From the NCBI RefSeq assembly GCF_002979515.1, contig NZ_PCPA01000001.1, forward strand, positions 496,001-560,000: a stretch of DNA of 64,000 nt. The letters are read 5' to 3'. The translations under genes were made by a program, and so were the position numbers. The stretch's first letter is position 1, and each line of letters opens with the position of its first letter. Source of the stretch: Microbacterium sp. MYb54 (GTDB lineage Bacteria; Actinomycetota; Actinomycetes; Actinomycetales; Microbacteriaceae). Below, one piece after another: positions 50,282 through 59,854 of the stretch. The notes beneath the pieces were generated by a model, which made no database searches, was not told where the DNA came from, and saw only the letters and a program-made list of their open reading frames with translations.

Positions 50282-50319
50282 GAAGAGCCCGCCGCAGCGT
50301 CCGCTGAGGTGGGCTCTTC
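50282..50319 (+). terminator. Terminator after glnA
   Basis: 12-bp arms (50282-50293 and 50308-50319) with one G-T pair, extended by an inner CAGCG/CGCTG stem. Located 24 bp after the glnA stop. Confidence 0.8.
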
Positions 50320-50370
50320 CGTCTCTCTGGTGCGAGAAGGCTGAGGTTTGGGCTTCGATAGATTGATGTT

Positions 50371-52149
50371 GTGAGGCAGCGCGAGATTCCAGAGATCGAC
50401 GGCGTTTCCTTCGCGTTCGAATCCGTGCTCGGTCAGGGAGGAACGGCCGAGGTCTGGAGAGTCCGGTCCGTAGCCGACGGCCGGTCCTACGCACTCAAAC
50501 GCATCGCGAAGGATGGCGAATCACGTCGGCGCAACGAGCGGTTCCGCAGCGAGATCGCTTTCGGCATGGTCGCGAAGCATGAGCACGTGATCCAGATTCA
50601 CGCACAGCACGAGGACGATACCCACTTCTTTTACACGATGGACCTGTACGCGAAGAGCTTCAGGGACGTCATCTCCGAAGAGTTCGACTATGGGGTCCTT
50701 CTCCACTACCTCTCGCAATTATGCGACGGTCTTGCATACGTCCACGCCCAGGGCATCCATCACCGCGATATCAAACCAGAGAACATCCTCATCGACCCCG
50801 AGCAACGGCGCTTGGTCCTCGCGGACTTCGGGATCGCTCATTTCAAGGACTCGACGCTCACGCGGCGCGGGGAACTCCTCGCGAATCGCAACTACCAAGC
50901 CCCCGAGCAGATGGCGAAGAAGGAAGCCGCACGCATCGGAAAGCCCGCCGACATCTTCGCGCTCGGCCTCATCATCACCGAGGCCTTCACGAAACAGAAT
51001 GCCCGGGGCGTCCGGCACAAACGCATCGGAGATGTGCATCCGTTCCTCGCCGACCTCGACCTCGTCGTCGAGCGAATGACGCTGCAGGACGACACGCAGC
51101 GAACAGGGATCGAAGCCGTGAAGGACATGCTCCACCTTGCGACGAGACGAGTCGAAGCTGCGATGATCACCACGAAGACCAATCTCGCCGAGGCGGAGAT
51201 TCCTGTCGATTTCGGCGGTGATCAAGCCGAGCGCGTGCTGGCGCGGGCGAGCGAGGACATCCTGTCCGCGAAGTACATCTTCGAGCGGATCCCGGACGAG
51301 GACCTCGGCCGCTATGACGTGAAGTACCATGCAGAGATCGCGTACAGCGCAAGCCCCGAATTGCTGAGCGCCTGCGTCCATTCCACGTTGTACACGATGT
51401 GCAAGGAGACATTCGAGCGCGAGGGACTCGGGATGCCGGACGACGTGAACGGGCGGGTGCTCTCTCCTGAATCGACGAACCTTCAGCGCGAACTCGAAGC
51501 GATCCAAAGCCAATTCCCGCTGAAAGCGAACTCCATCTGGGATGAGCTTCCCCGGATCACTGCCCACTACTTCCGATTCTGCACGGAGTATCACCGCGAG
51601 GAACTTCTGCGCGACATTCGCCGCTCAGTGGATGGCACGCGTGATGATTCACTCCTCTACAACTTGATCGATGCCCCGATCATCTGGCTCACCCGTCACG
51701 CGCGTGGTTACCTCAAGTCTGACTTCTTCGAGACCAGCCAGCGGAATCTCGAATTGATCGGGTTCGAACAGCAGGTGGCCATCCAGTGGGAAGGCACCTG
51801 TCCGGACGATTCTGCGCGGGAAGCTCGCGGGACCGATCTCCTTGCCGCCGCACCCGTTGACGATTCGATCGACAGCACGCTCGAGACACTCGTGCGCATC
51901 TGGAATGTCTCCGTCGCAGAGCGCAGCGATGGGAGGTTCTCGATCCACTTCCGATCGCGCGCCGACTACCTCCGCTTTCAAGCAACCGCTTTGGCGAAGG
52001 CTGCAGCGCACCACGTGTTCGAAGGCGACGTGCTGGACCTTCTTCGCCCGGACGCTGACTTCGACGACCTGGTGGCGTTCATCTGGGAGCCGAACTACGA
52101 GATTCGCAGTGTTCTCGCCAAGATTCTCGGTCTGCGCGACATACGCTGA
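50371..52149 (+). CDS. Protein kinase with a long unknown C-terminal domain, probably horizontally acquired
   Basis: 592 residues, GTG start. N-terminal Hanks-type kinase domain (about residues 10-260) is complete: GQGGTAEVW loop, K43 in YALKRI, catalytic D133 in HHRDIKPENI, D152 of DFG, and APE at 177-179. There is no transmembrane segment and no PASTA domain, unlike housekeeping actinobacterial kinases. The C-terminal ~330 residues match nothing I know. Composition is unlike neighbours: sampled 60-nt lines at 50581 and 51481 contain 31 and 33 G/C, versus 38 in a glnA line. Placed between glnA and an AI-2E transporter gene. Confidence 0.85.
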   Translation: MRQREIPEIDGVSFAFESVLGQGGTAEVWRVRSVADGRSYALKRIAKDGESRRRNERFRSEIAFGMVAKHEHVIQIHAQHEDDTHFFYTMDLYAKSFRDVISEEFDYGVLLHYLSQLCDGLAYVHAQGIHHRDIKPENILIDPEQRRLVLADFGIAHFKDSTLTRRGELLANRNYQAPEQMAKKEAARIGKPADIFALGLIITEAFTKQNARGVRHKRIGDVHPFLADLDLVVERMTLQDDTQRTGIEAVKDMLHLATRRVEAAMITTKTNLAEAEIPVDFGGDQAERVLARASEDILSAKYIFERIPDEDLGRYDVKYHAEIAYSASPELLSACVHSTLYTMCKETFEREGLGMPDDVNGRVLSPESTNLQRELEAIQSQFPLKANSIWDELPRITAHYFRFCTEYHREELLRDIRRSVDGTRDDSLLYNLIDAPIIWLTRHARGYLKSDFFETSQRNLELIGFEQQVAIQWEGTCPDDSAREARGTDLLAAAPVDDSIDSTLETLVRIWNVSVAERSDGRFSIHFRSRADYLRFQATALAKAAAHHVFEGDVLDLLRPDADFDDLVAFIWEPNYEIRSVLAKILGLRDIR

Positions 52150-52237
52150 CGTGACACGAATCGCCCTCCCTGTGACCGCTTGACCGAGCGTGTTCCGGGT
52201 GATCAACTTGTGAGTCTGACCATCGACCGGGGGAATC

Positions 52238-53386
52238 ATGCGCCGTAGAAGAATGAACGCGAACACCGAGCGTCGAACGCCGGTCGAAGCCGCCCCGTCA
52301 CAGCCGTCGAATGCGGTCGCGGCATACGCGAGAACCAACCCGTTCATGTTCGGCCTGCTCGGTGCGCTCGGGGTGCTGGTGGCGCTGGGGATCGGAGGCG
52401 TCGTCGGGCAGCTCGCCACCGTCCTCGTGTACGTCGGCGTCGCGGTGTTCCTCGCACTCGGCCTCGACCCCATCGTGAGGTTCATCGAGAAGAAGCTCCC
52501 GCGACCCGCAGCCGTGGCCATCGTGGTGGCCGGCGTGATCCTCGCGTTCGCCGGCATCATCCTCGCCATCGTCCCGATCCTGGTCGAGCAGATCACCAAT
52601 CTGGTCAAGGACGGGCCGAAGATGGTCGAGGACTTCATGGCCAGCGCCTGGTTCAAAGACATCAGCGGCCAGTTCGGCTCCACCATCGACGACGCTGTGC
52701 AGGGTGTGCTCGGCTTCGTGAAGGACCCTGGCAACTTCGTCGACATCGGTGGCGGCGTGTTCGCGGTCGGCGCCGGTATCGCCGGCGGCTTCACGGGAAT
52801 CACGATCGTGTTGATCCTGACTCTGTACTTCATGGCGTCGCTGCGGAGCATGAAGCATGTCGCCGCCCGCTTCGTCCCGGCCTACCAGCGCGACACGTTC
52901 AGCGGCCTGCTGGAGGACGTCTCAGGCGCTGTCGGCCGTTACGTGATTGGCCAGGTGAGCCTCGCACTCATCAACGGAATCCTGAGCCTCATCTTCCTCA
53001 GCATCATCGGTGCCCCGGTGCCGGCGTTGCTCGCGCTCATCGCCTTCATCGGCTCGATGATCCCGCTGGTCGGAACGCTGACGGCATCGATCATCAACTC
53101 GCTGATCTGCCTCTTCGTATCGCCCCTGACCGCACTGATCGCCATCATCTACTACCTCATCTACATGCAGATCGAGGCATACGTACTCTCGCCACGGATC
53201 ATGAGCCGGGCGGTGGCCGTACCCGGCGCACTCGTCGTGATCGCTGCAGTGGCGGGTGCCGCGCTGGGTGGCATCCTGGGCGCGCTCGTCGCGATCCCGG
53301 TCGCCGCGAGCATCATCATCATCGTGCAGAAGGTGACTTTCCCCGCTCAGGACCGGAAGATCGTTCCCCCCGCTGCCAGCGTCTGA
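52238..53386 (+). CDS. AI-2E family transporter
   Basis: 382 residues. Eight or so transmembrane segments and the family features (ALGLDPIVRFIEKKLPRPAAVAIVV, YFMASLRSMKHVAARFVP, LLALIAFIGSMIPLVG) match the AI-2E family permeases (TqsA/YdiK-like), whose true substrates are mostly unknown. Start ATG 52238 with GGGGGAA just upstream. 88 bp after the kinase. Confidence 0.92.
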   Translation: MRRRRMNANTERRTPVEAAPSQPSNAVAAYARTNPFMFGLLGALGVLVALGIGGVVGQLATVLVYVGVAVFLALGLDPIVRFIEKKLPRPAAVAIVVAGVILAFAGIILAIVPILVEQITNLVKDGPKMVEDFMASAWFKDISGQFGSTIDDAVQGVLGFVKDPGNFVDIGGGVFAVGAGIAGGFTGITIVLILTLYFMASLRSMKHVAARFVPAYQRDTFSGLLEDVSGAVGRYVIGQVSLALINGILSLIFLSIIGAPVPALLALIAFIGSMIPLVGTLTASIINSLICLFVSPLTALIAIIYYLIYMQIEAYVLSPRIMSRAVAVPGALVVIAAVAGAALGGILGALVAIPVAASIIIIVQKVTFPAQDRKIVPPAASV

Positions 53387-53392
53387 GCGGTC

Positions 53393-53414
53393 GTCGGCCT
53401 CTTCTCAGGCCGGC
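53393..53414. terminator. Possible terminator between AI-2E transporter and lipid kinase genes
   Basis: 8-bp arms (GTCGGCCT / AGGCCGGC with one wobble) around a 6-base loop, in the short gap between convergent genes. Weak. Confidence 0.4.
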
Positions 53415-53419
53415 GGCTC

Positions 53420-54340
53420 TCAGCGAACGAGCAGGGCACCGGGATCGACTCGCACCTCGAACGCCGAGACCTCTCCCATCTCCTCGCCGTCGATCTCGAA
53501 CACAAGAGGCGTCTTCAACTCCACCGAGATGTTCTCGACGGGCAGGTGGCGCGCTGACTCGGTGCTGACGGCTTCGTCCGTGGCTCCGAAGAGGCGACGG
53601 ATGCCGTTGTCCCAGACGAAGGAGCGCAGGGTGTCCAACCACTGCAGCGCACCGTCGGCACTGATCATCAGCACGTCGAGCTTGCCATCGTCGAGGACCG
53701 CGTCCGGGAGCAGGCGGATGCCGCCCTGGACCATTCCGCAGTTGCCGATGAGCATCGTGTGGCCACGGACTGCGACCGCCTTCTCGCCGTCGATGGTGAG
53801 AGTGATGTCTGTCATCTCGGTGCCGGCGAGAGCACGACCCATCGCCTCGACGTAGGCGAGCCAGCCGGCCTTCGACTTGAGGTCGTCGTCGGTCTCCACC
53901 AGCATCTGCGCATCGACGCCGAAGCCGACCATCACGGCGAACGCGTGCTCGGTGCCGTCGTAGGACACCCACCCCAGGTCGATACGACGCGGCTCGGCGT
54001 CGCGAACGCGCTCCAGCGCGGCCTTCACGTTGTTCAGCGGAACCTCGAGGTTGCGCGCGAGAAGGTTGCCCGTCCCCTGCGGCACGATTCCGAGAGCGGT
54101 ATCCGAACCGGCCAGCGACTCGGCGACCGCGCGGACGGTGCCATCTCCGCCGACCGCGATCACGATGTCGCGACCGTCTTCACGTGCCTCGCGCGCCATG
54201 CCGCGCCCCGGGTCGTCCGGCGTCGTCTCCCACCAGCGAATGTCGTACTGGTCGTCGAACACACGACCCACCGCGTCCTGCAGGACCTTCTCGTCGACCT
54301 TCGATGGATTCCAGACGATGCCGATGCGTGCGTGGGTCAT
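53420..54340 (-). CDS. Diacylglycerol/lipid kinase (DagK type)
   Basis: 306 residues from ATG 54340 (a GTG at 54358 is an alternative). IGIVWNPSK start, VIAVGGDGTVRAVAESL and VPQGTGNLLARNLEVP give the DAGKc nucleotide and substrate motifs, and the end has VFEIDGEEMGEVSAFEVRVDPG. It is a second lipid kinase in the window, more like YegS/DagK housekeeping enzymes than the one at 12796-13701. Last gene after glnE on the minus strand. Confidence 0.88.
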   Translation of the reverse strand: MTHARIGIVWNPSKVDEKVLQDAVGRVFDDQYDIRWWETTPDDPGRGMAREAREDGRDIVIAVGGDGTVRAVAESLAGSDTALGIVPQGTGNLLARNLEVPLNNVKAALERVRDAEPRRIDLGWVSYDGTEHAFAVMVGFGVDAQMLVETDDDLKSKAGWLAYVEAMGRALAGTEMTDITLTIDGEKAVAVRGHTMLIGNCGMVQGGIRLLPDAVLDDGKLDVLMISADGALQWLDTLRSFVWDNGIRRLFGATDEAVSTESARHLPVENISVELKTPLVFEIDGEEMGEVSAFEVRVDPGALLVR

Positions 54341-54389
54341 ATCGCCAGCTTGGGTCACACCGCCCGTTACCGCAAACTCGGCCTGGCGG

Positions 54390-57365
54390 CTAGCCGTAGA
54401 AGAGCTGCTCGAACGTCTTCCGTGCCCGTCGGGTCACACCGAGATAGTCCTCTTCGAGCTCGCTCGCCGAACGATCGGGATAACCGAGCAGCCGTCCGAT
54501 CGCATCGAGTTGCCGTCGATCTGCGGGAAGGACGTCGCTGGTCTGCCCGGTCAGCAGTGTGATCGCCGAGCGGAGCCGGCTTGAAAGGCGCCAGGCCTCT
54601 CGAAGACGCACGGCGTCGTCTTCTGCCACGAGCTCCGCCGCGACGGCGGCATCCAGAGCTCCGAGGGTGGAGGTGGTGCGCAATCCCGGCACGGCGTGAG
54701 CGTGCTGCAGCTGCAGCAGCTGCACGAGCCACTCGACATCGCTGAGTGAACCGGGACCGAGCTTCAGGTGACGTCGAGGGTCGGCCCCCTGCGGCAGACG
54801 CTCCCCTTCGACCCTGGCCTTGATGCGCTTGATCTCACGCGTGCCCTGCAGATCGACGGATTCCGGGTAACGGATCGTGTCGGCAAGCGCCGTGAAGCGC
54901 TCGATCAGCTTGGTGCTCCCGGCCACGCCGCGGGCGCGGAGCAGAGCCTGAGCCTCCCACGACAGCGACCAGCGCCGGTAGTACTCGGTGTAAGCCTCGA
55001 TCGATCGCACGACCGGGCCGTTGCGTCCCTCCGGGCGGAGGTCGGCATCGAGGTCGAGCGGAAGGCGATGATCCGTCAGGTGCTCGCGAAGACCCGCCAC
55101 GATCTGGGTTGCGAGCTTCTGGGCGCGCTGGGAGTCGACGCCGTTCGCGTCGTACACGTAGAGGATGTCGGCGTCCGAGCCGAATCCGAGCTCCGCGCCG
55201 CCGAACCGTCCCATTGCGATGACCGCGAAATCGAGCGCCTCGTCCTCCGGCGGGACCACATCGCGGATCACTGCGCGAAGGGCGGCCTGGATCGTCGCCT
55301 CGGTGATCTCGGTGAGAGCTGCGGCGACCTCTTCGATCGTGAGAACGTCGAGGACGGCTCCCATGGCCGTGCGCAGCAGCTCCCGTCGCCGCAGGGCCCT
55401 GACCGCACGAAGGGCGTCGCCGATCGTCTCGTGCCGCGTCTGGATCGCGCGGGCCTCCTCGTCCAGTGCGGCCGCGCCTCGGGGACGCAGACGTCCCGTG
55501 CTGTCCAGCCATGCCACCGACTCGGGGATCCACTCCAGCAGCTCGCCGATATAGCGCGAAGACGACAACAGGCGCGTGAGGCTCTCGGCTGCGCCTGAGG
55601 AGTCCCGCAGCATCCGGAGGAACCAGGGGGTGTCACCGAGACGCTCGCTGATGCGGCGGAAGGCGAGGAGTGCGTAGTCGGGGTCGCTGCCGTCGGCGAA
55701 CCAGCGCACCATGATGGGCATCAGATGCCGCTGGATCGTCGCCTTACGGCTGAGCCCGCTCGTGAGGGCGCCGATGTGACGCAGGGCTCCAGCCGGATCG
55801 CGGAAGCCGATCGCAGCCAACCTGTCGTGCGCCTGCGCGGCCGAGAGCGTGCGCTCCTCCTCCGGAAGACCTGCGACGGCGCTGAGCAGCGGGCGGTAGA
55901 ACAGGCGCGTGTGGATCTCCCGCACCTCGCGTCGCACGCTCTCCCACCTCGCCCACACACCCTCGCCGCTCTCGGCGAGCCCCGTGCCTCTCGCCAGGAT
56001 CCGGAGACCGGCGGGTGTGCGAGGCATGAGGTGCGTGCGACTGAGCTCACGTAACTGAAGACGGTGCTCCATGAGGCGGAGAAGTCGGTAATCGTCGGCG
56101 AACGCGGCCGCATCGACCCGTCCGATGTAGCCGCCTTCGACGAGCGCATCGAGGCTCTCGAGCGTGCCTCGGGTACGCAGGGATTCATCGGTGAGACCGT
56201 GCACGAGCTGCAGCAGCTGCACGGTGAACTCGATGTCGCGCAAGCCGCCGGCACCGAGTTTCAGCTGATACGGCGCATCCTCCGGATCGATGTGCTCCAT
56301 CACCCGCTCGCGCATGCGCTGCACGCTCTCGACGAAGTCCTGCCTGGCAGCACTCGACCAGATCTTCGGCTGCACGGCTGCGATGTACTCGGCTCCGAGC
56401 TCGGCATCTCCCGCAAGCGGACGCGCCTTGAGCAGCGCCTGGAACTCCCAGCTCTTCGCCCAGCGGTCATAGTAGGCCAGATGCGATGCGAGAGAGCGCA
56501 CCAGCGCCCCCTGCTTTCCCTCGGGGCGGAGCGCGGCATCCACCTCCCACAGGGCAGGCTCCACCTCGATCGCATCGAGGTTGCGCATGGTCTCGCGGGC
56601 GAGGCGCGTCGCGATGTCGATCGCACGAGCCTCGCTCACCCGATCTTCATCACTGCTTCCCCCGACGAAGATCACGTCGACATCGCTGACGTAATTCAGC
56701 TCGCGTGCGCCGGCCTTTCCCATGCCGATGATCGCGAGGCGGGTAGCCGCGACCTCCTCGCGGCCCATCGACTCCTGCAGTCGTGTTCTGGCCACCGCGA
56801 GCGACGCTTCGAGGGCGGCACCCGCGATGTCGGCCAGAGTCGCCGATACCTCTGCGACGACGGTCTCCGGAGCCGGATGCGAGAGGTCGTATGCGGCGAT
56901 GGCCGCGAGATTGCGGCGATAGGCGACCCGGATCGCGACGACCGCGTCGTCGTCTCCTGACTCCGCGAAACCGTCGTGCGCACCGACCGAAGCCAGCAGA
57001 CGTTCCTGTAGCTGCTCTGCCGACGGCAGACCCGTGATCGGCTCTTCGAGGATGGAGAGCTGCTCGGGATGACGAAGGAAGAACTCGGCGAGTCCTTCCG
57101 AGGCACCGAAAACCCGCCAGACCCGCCGACGCGTCTGCTCGTCACCGAGCAGCGACCGCAACGGTGTCGCGTCTCTGCGCGCCACGTGCAGGAGCCCGCG
57201 CACCGCAGCGTCTGGATCTGCGGCATCCGCAGCCTCGAGCAGCACCGAGCGTGGCTGATCGAGGATCATCGCCAGCTCCGAAAGGGATGCGGCAGCCTCG
57301 CTCAGCTCGGCGAACCCGAGCCTGGCCAGCGCCGAGAGCGAGACCGAATCGTCCGGACGGGCCAT
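54390..57365 (-). CDS. glnE: Glutamine synthetase adenylyltransferase/adenylyl-removing enzyme
   Basis: 991 residues, full length for GlnE. The N-terminal adenylyl-removase half has the nucleotidyltransferase motif NYVSDVDVIFVGG, and the C-terminal adenylyltransferase half has LGFGSDADILYVYD. It switches glnA activity by adenylylating Y402. It is encoded between glnA2 and a lipid kinase on the minus strand, with a 9-bp gap to glnA2, so it is transcribed with it. Confidence 0.97.
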   Translation of the reverse strand: MARPDDSVSLSALARLGFAELSEAAASLSELAMILDQPRSVLLEAADAADPDAAVRGLLHVARRDATPLRSLLGDEQTRRRVWRVFGASEGLAEFFLRHPEQLSILEEPITGLPSAEQLQERLLASVGAHDGFAESGDDDAVVAIRVAYRRNLAAIAAYDLSHPAPETVVAEVSATLADIAGAALEASLAVARTRLQESMGREEVAATRLAIIGMGKAGARELNYVSDVDVIFVGGSSDEDRVSEARAIDIATRLARETMRNLDAIEVEPALWEVDAALRPEGKQGALVRSLASHLAYYDRWAKSWEFQALLKARPLAGDAELGAEYIAAVQPKIWSSAARQDFVESVQRMRERVMEHIDPEDAPYQLKLGAGGLRDIEFTVQLLQLVHGLTDESLRTRGTLESLDALVEGGYIGRVDAAAFADDYRLLRLMEHRLQLRELSRTHLMPRTPAGLRILARGTGLAESGEGVWARWESVRREVREIHTRLFYRPLLSAVAGLPEEERTLSAAQAHDRLAAIGFRDPAGALRHIGALTSGLSRKATIQRHLMPIMVRWFADGSDPDYALLAFRRISERLGDTPWFLRMLRDSSGAAESLTRLLSSSRYIGELLEWIPESVAWLDSTGRLRPRGAAALDEEARAIQTRHETIGDALRAVRALRRRELLRTAMGAVLDVLTIEEVAAALTEITEATIQAALRAVIRDVVPPEDEALDFAVIAMGRFGGAELGFGSDADILYVYDANGVDSQRAQKLATQIVAGLREHLTDHRLPLDLDADLRPEGRNGPVVRSIEAYTEYYRRWSLSWEAQALLRARGVAGSTKLIERFTALADTIRYPESVDLQGTREIKRIKARVEGERLPQGADPRRHLKLGPGSLSDVEWLVQLLQLQHAHAVPGLRTTSTLGALDAAVAAELVAEDDAVRLREAWRLSSRLRSAITLLTGQTSDVLPADRRQLDAIGRLLGYPDRSASELEEDYLGVTRRARKTFEQLFYG

Positions 57366-57374
57366 GCACGCCCC

Positions 57375-58712
57375 TCAGAGAAGCTCGAGGTTGTTCTTCA
57401 ATTCAAGCGGAGTGACCTGACCGCGGTAGGCCTCCCACTCCTTGCGCTTGTTGAGCAGCACGTAGTTGAACACCTGCTCCCCGAGCGTCTCGGCGACGAG
57501 TTCGGACGCCTCCATGTACTCGAGCGCGTGGTCGAGGCTCGCCGGCAGAGCCGAATAGCCCAATGCCCGTCGCTCGGCATCGCTGAGCGCCCAGACGTTG
57601 TCCTCTGCCTCGGGCGGGAGCTCGTAGCCCTCTTCGATGCCCTTGAGCCCTGCGGCGAGCATGAGCGCATACGCCAGGTACGGGTTCGCGGCCGAATCCA
57701 GCGCACGGTACTCCACGCGCGACGACTGCCCCTTGTTGGGCTTGTACATCGGCACACGCACGAGCGCGGAACGGTTGTTGTGGCCCCAGGTGATGAAGCT
57801 CGGGGCCTCGTCGCCACCCCAGAGCCGCTTGTACGAGTTCACGAACTGGTTCGTGACCGCGGAGATCTCGTTCGCGTGCTTGAGGAGCCCTGCGATGAAG
57901 TGCCGCCCGGTCTTCGAGAGCTGGTACTTCGCGCCTTCCTCGTAGAACGCATTCTGATCGCCTTCGAACAGCGACATGTGCGTGTGCATGCCGCTGCCGG
58001 GCTGGCCGCTGAGCGGCTTCGGCATGAACGTCGCGTAGACGCCCTGCTCGATCGCCACCTCCTTGATCACCGTGCGGAAGGTCATGACGTTGTCGGCCGT
58101 CGTGAGCGCGTCGGCGTAACGGAGGTCGATCTCGTTCTGTCCGGGCCCGCCCTCATGATGGCTGAACTCGACGGAGATGCCGAGGTCTTCGAGCATCCGC
58201 ACCGAACGGCGACGGAAGTCGTGCGCCGTGCCTCCGGGAACGTTGTCGAAGTAGCCGGCCGAGTCGACCGGCACGGGGCCGTCGGGGCCGAACGAGGAGG
58301 ACTTCAGCAGATAGAACTCGATCTCCGGGTGCGTGTAGAACGTGAATCCGGCGTCGGCAGCCTTGGCCAGCGTGCGCTTGAGCACGTGCCGCGGATCGGC
58401 GACGGCCGGCTGTCCGTCAGGTGTCGTCAGGTCGCAGAACATACGCGCCGTCGGATCGATCTCCCCACGCCAGGGAAGCGTCTGGAACGTCGTCGGATCC
58501 GGCTGGGCGAGCAGGTCGGACTCGTAGGTGCGAGTCAGCCCCTCGATCGCAGAGCCGTCGAACCCGATGCCCTCCGCGAACGCCCCCTCGACCTCGGCCG
58601 GGGCGATCGCCACCGACTTGAGAGTGCCGATCACATCGGTGAACCACAGCCGCACGAACTTGACGCCGCGCTCCTCGATGGTCCGGAGGACGAAGTCCCT
58701 CTGCTTGTCCAT
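57375..58712 (-). CDS. glnA2: Type I glutamine synthetase paralogue (GlnA2, alpha-like)
   Basis: 445 residues. Motifs KPLSGQPGSGMHTHMSLF and NNRSALVRVP are intact, so it can probably make glutamine. The adenylylation motif is replaced by GYELPPEAEDNVW, so regulation by GlnE is unlikely, and it lacks the ~25-residue GSI-beta insertion. In Actinobacteria a glnA2 beside glnE is conserved and dispensable for growth. Starts 2 bp after the small SPOR-like gene. Confidence 0.95.
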   Translation of the reverse strand: MDKQRDFVLRTIEERGVKFVRLWFTDVIGTLKSVAIAPAEVEGAFAEGIGFDGSAIEGLTRTYESDLLAQPDPTTFQTLPWRGEIDPTARMFCDLTTPDGQPAVADPRHVLKRTLAKAADAGFTFYTHPEIEFYLLKSSSFGPDGPVPVDSAGYFDNVPGGTAHDFRRRSVRMLEDLGISVEFSHHEGGPGQNEIDLRYADALTTADNVMTFRTVIKEVAIEQGVYATFMPKPLSGQPGSGMHTHMSLFEGDQNAFYEEGAKYQLSKTGRHFIAGLLKHANEISAVTNQFVNSYKRLWGGDEAPSFITWGHNNRSALVRVPMYKPNKGQSSRVEYRALDSAANPYLAYALMLAAGLKGIEEGYELPPEAEDNVWALSDAERRALGYSALPASLDHALEYMEASELVAETLGEQVFNYVLLNKRKEWEAYRGQVTPLELKNNLELL

Positions 58713-58714
58713 GA

Positions 58715-58939
58715 CTACTCTGCGCCCTGGCCCTTTGCGTCGCCCTTGACATCCCAGCCCTGCTCGACGGCTTCTTCCTCAGCCCAGGCGCGCGAACGCG
58801 CCTTGACGACCTCAGGAGCACGGCGGGCCTCGGCCTCCGTGTCGAACGGACCGATGCGGTCGATGGATGGCGAGATCATGCCGAACTCGATCTCACCGGT
58901 CTCGGAGTTGTACCAGTACTTGTGGTCGCCGTCAGTCAT
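58715..58939 (-). CDS. Small SPOR-like acidic protein
   Basis: 74 residues from an ATG at 58939 with GAAGAAGGGG upstream. KYWYNSETGEIEFGMISPSIDRIGPF is the compact SPOR-like core found in short actinobacterial proteins next to glnA2, followed by an Ala/Glu-rich helix (AEARRAPEVVKARSRAWAEEE). Function unknown. First gene of a minus-strand operon with glnA2, glnE and the lipid kinase. Confidence 0.85.
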   Translation of the reverse strand: MTDGDHKYWYNSETGEIEFGMISPSIDRIGPFDTEAEARRAPEVVKARSRAWAEEEAVEQGWDVKGDAKGQGAE

Positions 58940-59007
58940 GTCTGCCCCTTCTTCACGTGATGTCATCGATCCTACTGGCGCGCACCGCGGTCGCTAAGCT
59001 ATCCCCC

Positions 59008-59754
59008 ATGGCAAAAGCGATCGGCGTCGACATCGGCGGCACGGGAATCAAAGCAGGAATCGTCGACCTCGACCACGGCATCATGGCGTCCGACCGGGTG
59101 CGGGTCCCCACACCTGAGGGCGCATCGCCGCAGGACGTCCTCGTGGCGGTGCAGACCGTCCTGAAGACACTCGATGTGGACGACTCGACGCTGCCGCTCG
59201 GTGTCGCCTTTCCTGCGATCGTCAAGCGCGGGAAGACGCTCTCCGCTGCGAACGTGTCGAAGGAATGGGTCGACTTCGATGCCGAGCGGTTCTTCCGCGA
59301 CGGACTCGGTCGCAACATCGTGTTCGTGAACGACGCAGACGCTGCCGGTGTCGCCGAAGCGCGCCACGGTGCCGCCAGGGACGTCCGCGGCTTCACGCTG
59401 CTGACCACGCTCGGCACCGGGATCGGATCGGCTTTCCTCAATGACGGCGTGCTCCTTCCGAACACCGAGCTCGGCCACCTGAACTTCCGTGAGTACGAGT
59501 CGGTCGAGACGTACGCTGCGACCTCCGCGCGTGAGCGCGAGGGGCTCAGCTGGGCCGAGTGGGCTGAGCGCCTGCAGGCGTTCTACTCGCACATCGAGTT
59601 CCTGTTCAGCCCCGACCTGTTCGTGGTCGGCGGCGGCGTGTCGAAGAACGCCGGAGACTTCCTCCCGCTGCTCGACCTCAAGACGCCGATCGTCCCGGCG
59701 ATCCACCGCAACAACTCGGGCATCATCGGCGCGGCCTCTCTCGCCGGCGACTGA
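59008..59754 (+). CDS. ppgK: Polyphosphate glucokinase
   Basis: 248 residues. ROK-type kinase: phosphate-binding VDIGGTGIKAG near the start, FVNDADAAGVAEARHG, TTLGTGIGSAF and ELGHLNFREY as in PpgK. It phosphorylates glucose using polyphosphate or ATP, the main glucokinase in many Actinobacteria. Length is typical. Divergent from the small SPOR-like gene. Confidence 0.96.
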   Translation: MAKAIGVDIGGTGIKAGIVDLDHGIMASDRVRVPTPEGASPQDVLVAVQTVLKTLDVDDSTLPLGVAFPAIVKRGKTLSAANVSKEWVDFDAERFFRDGLGRNIVFVNDADAAGVAEARHGAARDVRGFTLLTTLGTGIGSAFLNDGVLLPNTELGHLNFREYESVETYAATSAREREGLSWAEWAERLQAFYSHIEFLFSPDLFVVGGGVSKNAGDFLPLLDLKTPIVPAIHRNNSGIIGAASLAGD

Positions 59755-59773
59755 TCCGCGAACGTCCTGACGC

Positions 59774-59811
59774 CGAAGGCCCCGATGACCATGCAGTCAT
59801 CGGGGCCTTCG
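59774..59811. terminator. Terminator after ppgK
   Basis: A perfect 16-bp inverted repeat (59774-59789 and 59796-59811) with a 6-base loop, between the convergent ppgK and sulfatase genes. Confidence 0.85.
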
Positions 59812-59826
59812 TCTGTCTGAGGCGGC

Positions 59827-59854
59827 GTCAGGCACTCGACGTCAGGCACTCGAC
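59827..59854. repeat. 14-bp tandem repeat spanning the sulfatase stop codon
   Basis: Two identical copies of GTCAGGCACTCGAC, followed by a partial third (GTCAGG). One copy lies in and beyond the stop codon of the sulfatase gene. It looks like a slippage duplication that kept a new in-frame end. Confidence 0.8.

Noticed and set aside
53420-58939. Idea that glnE and glnA2 form an acquired cluster
   Set aside because: The order glnA1-glnE-glnA2 is ancestral in Actinobacteria, and the G+C looks normal. Only the kinase at 50371-52149 looks foreign.
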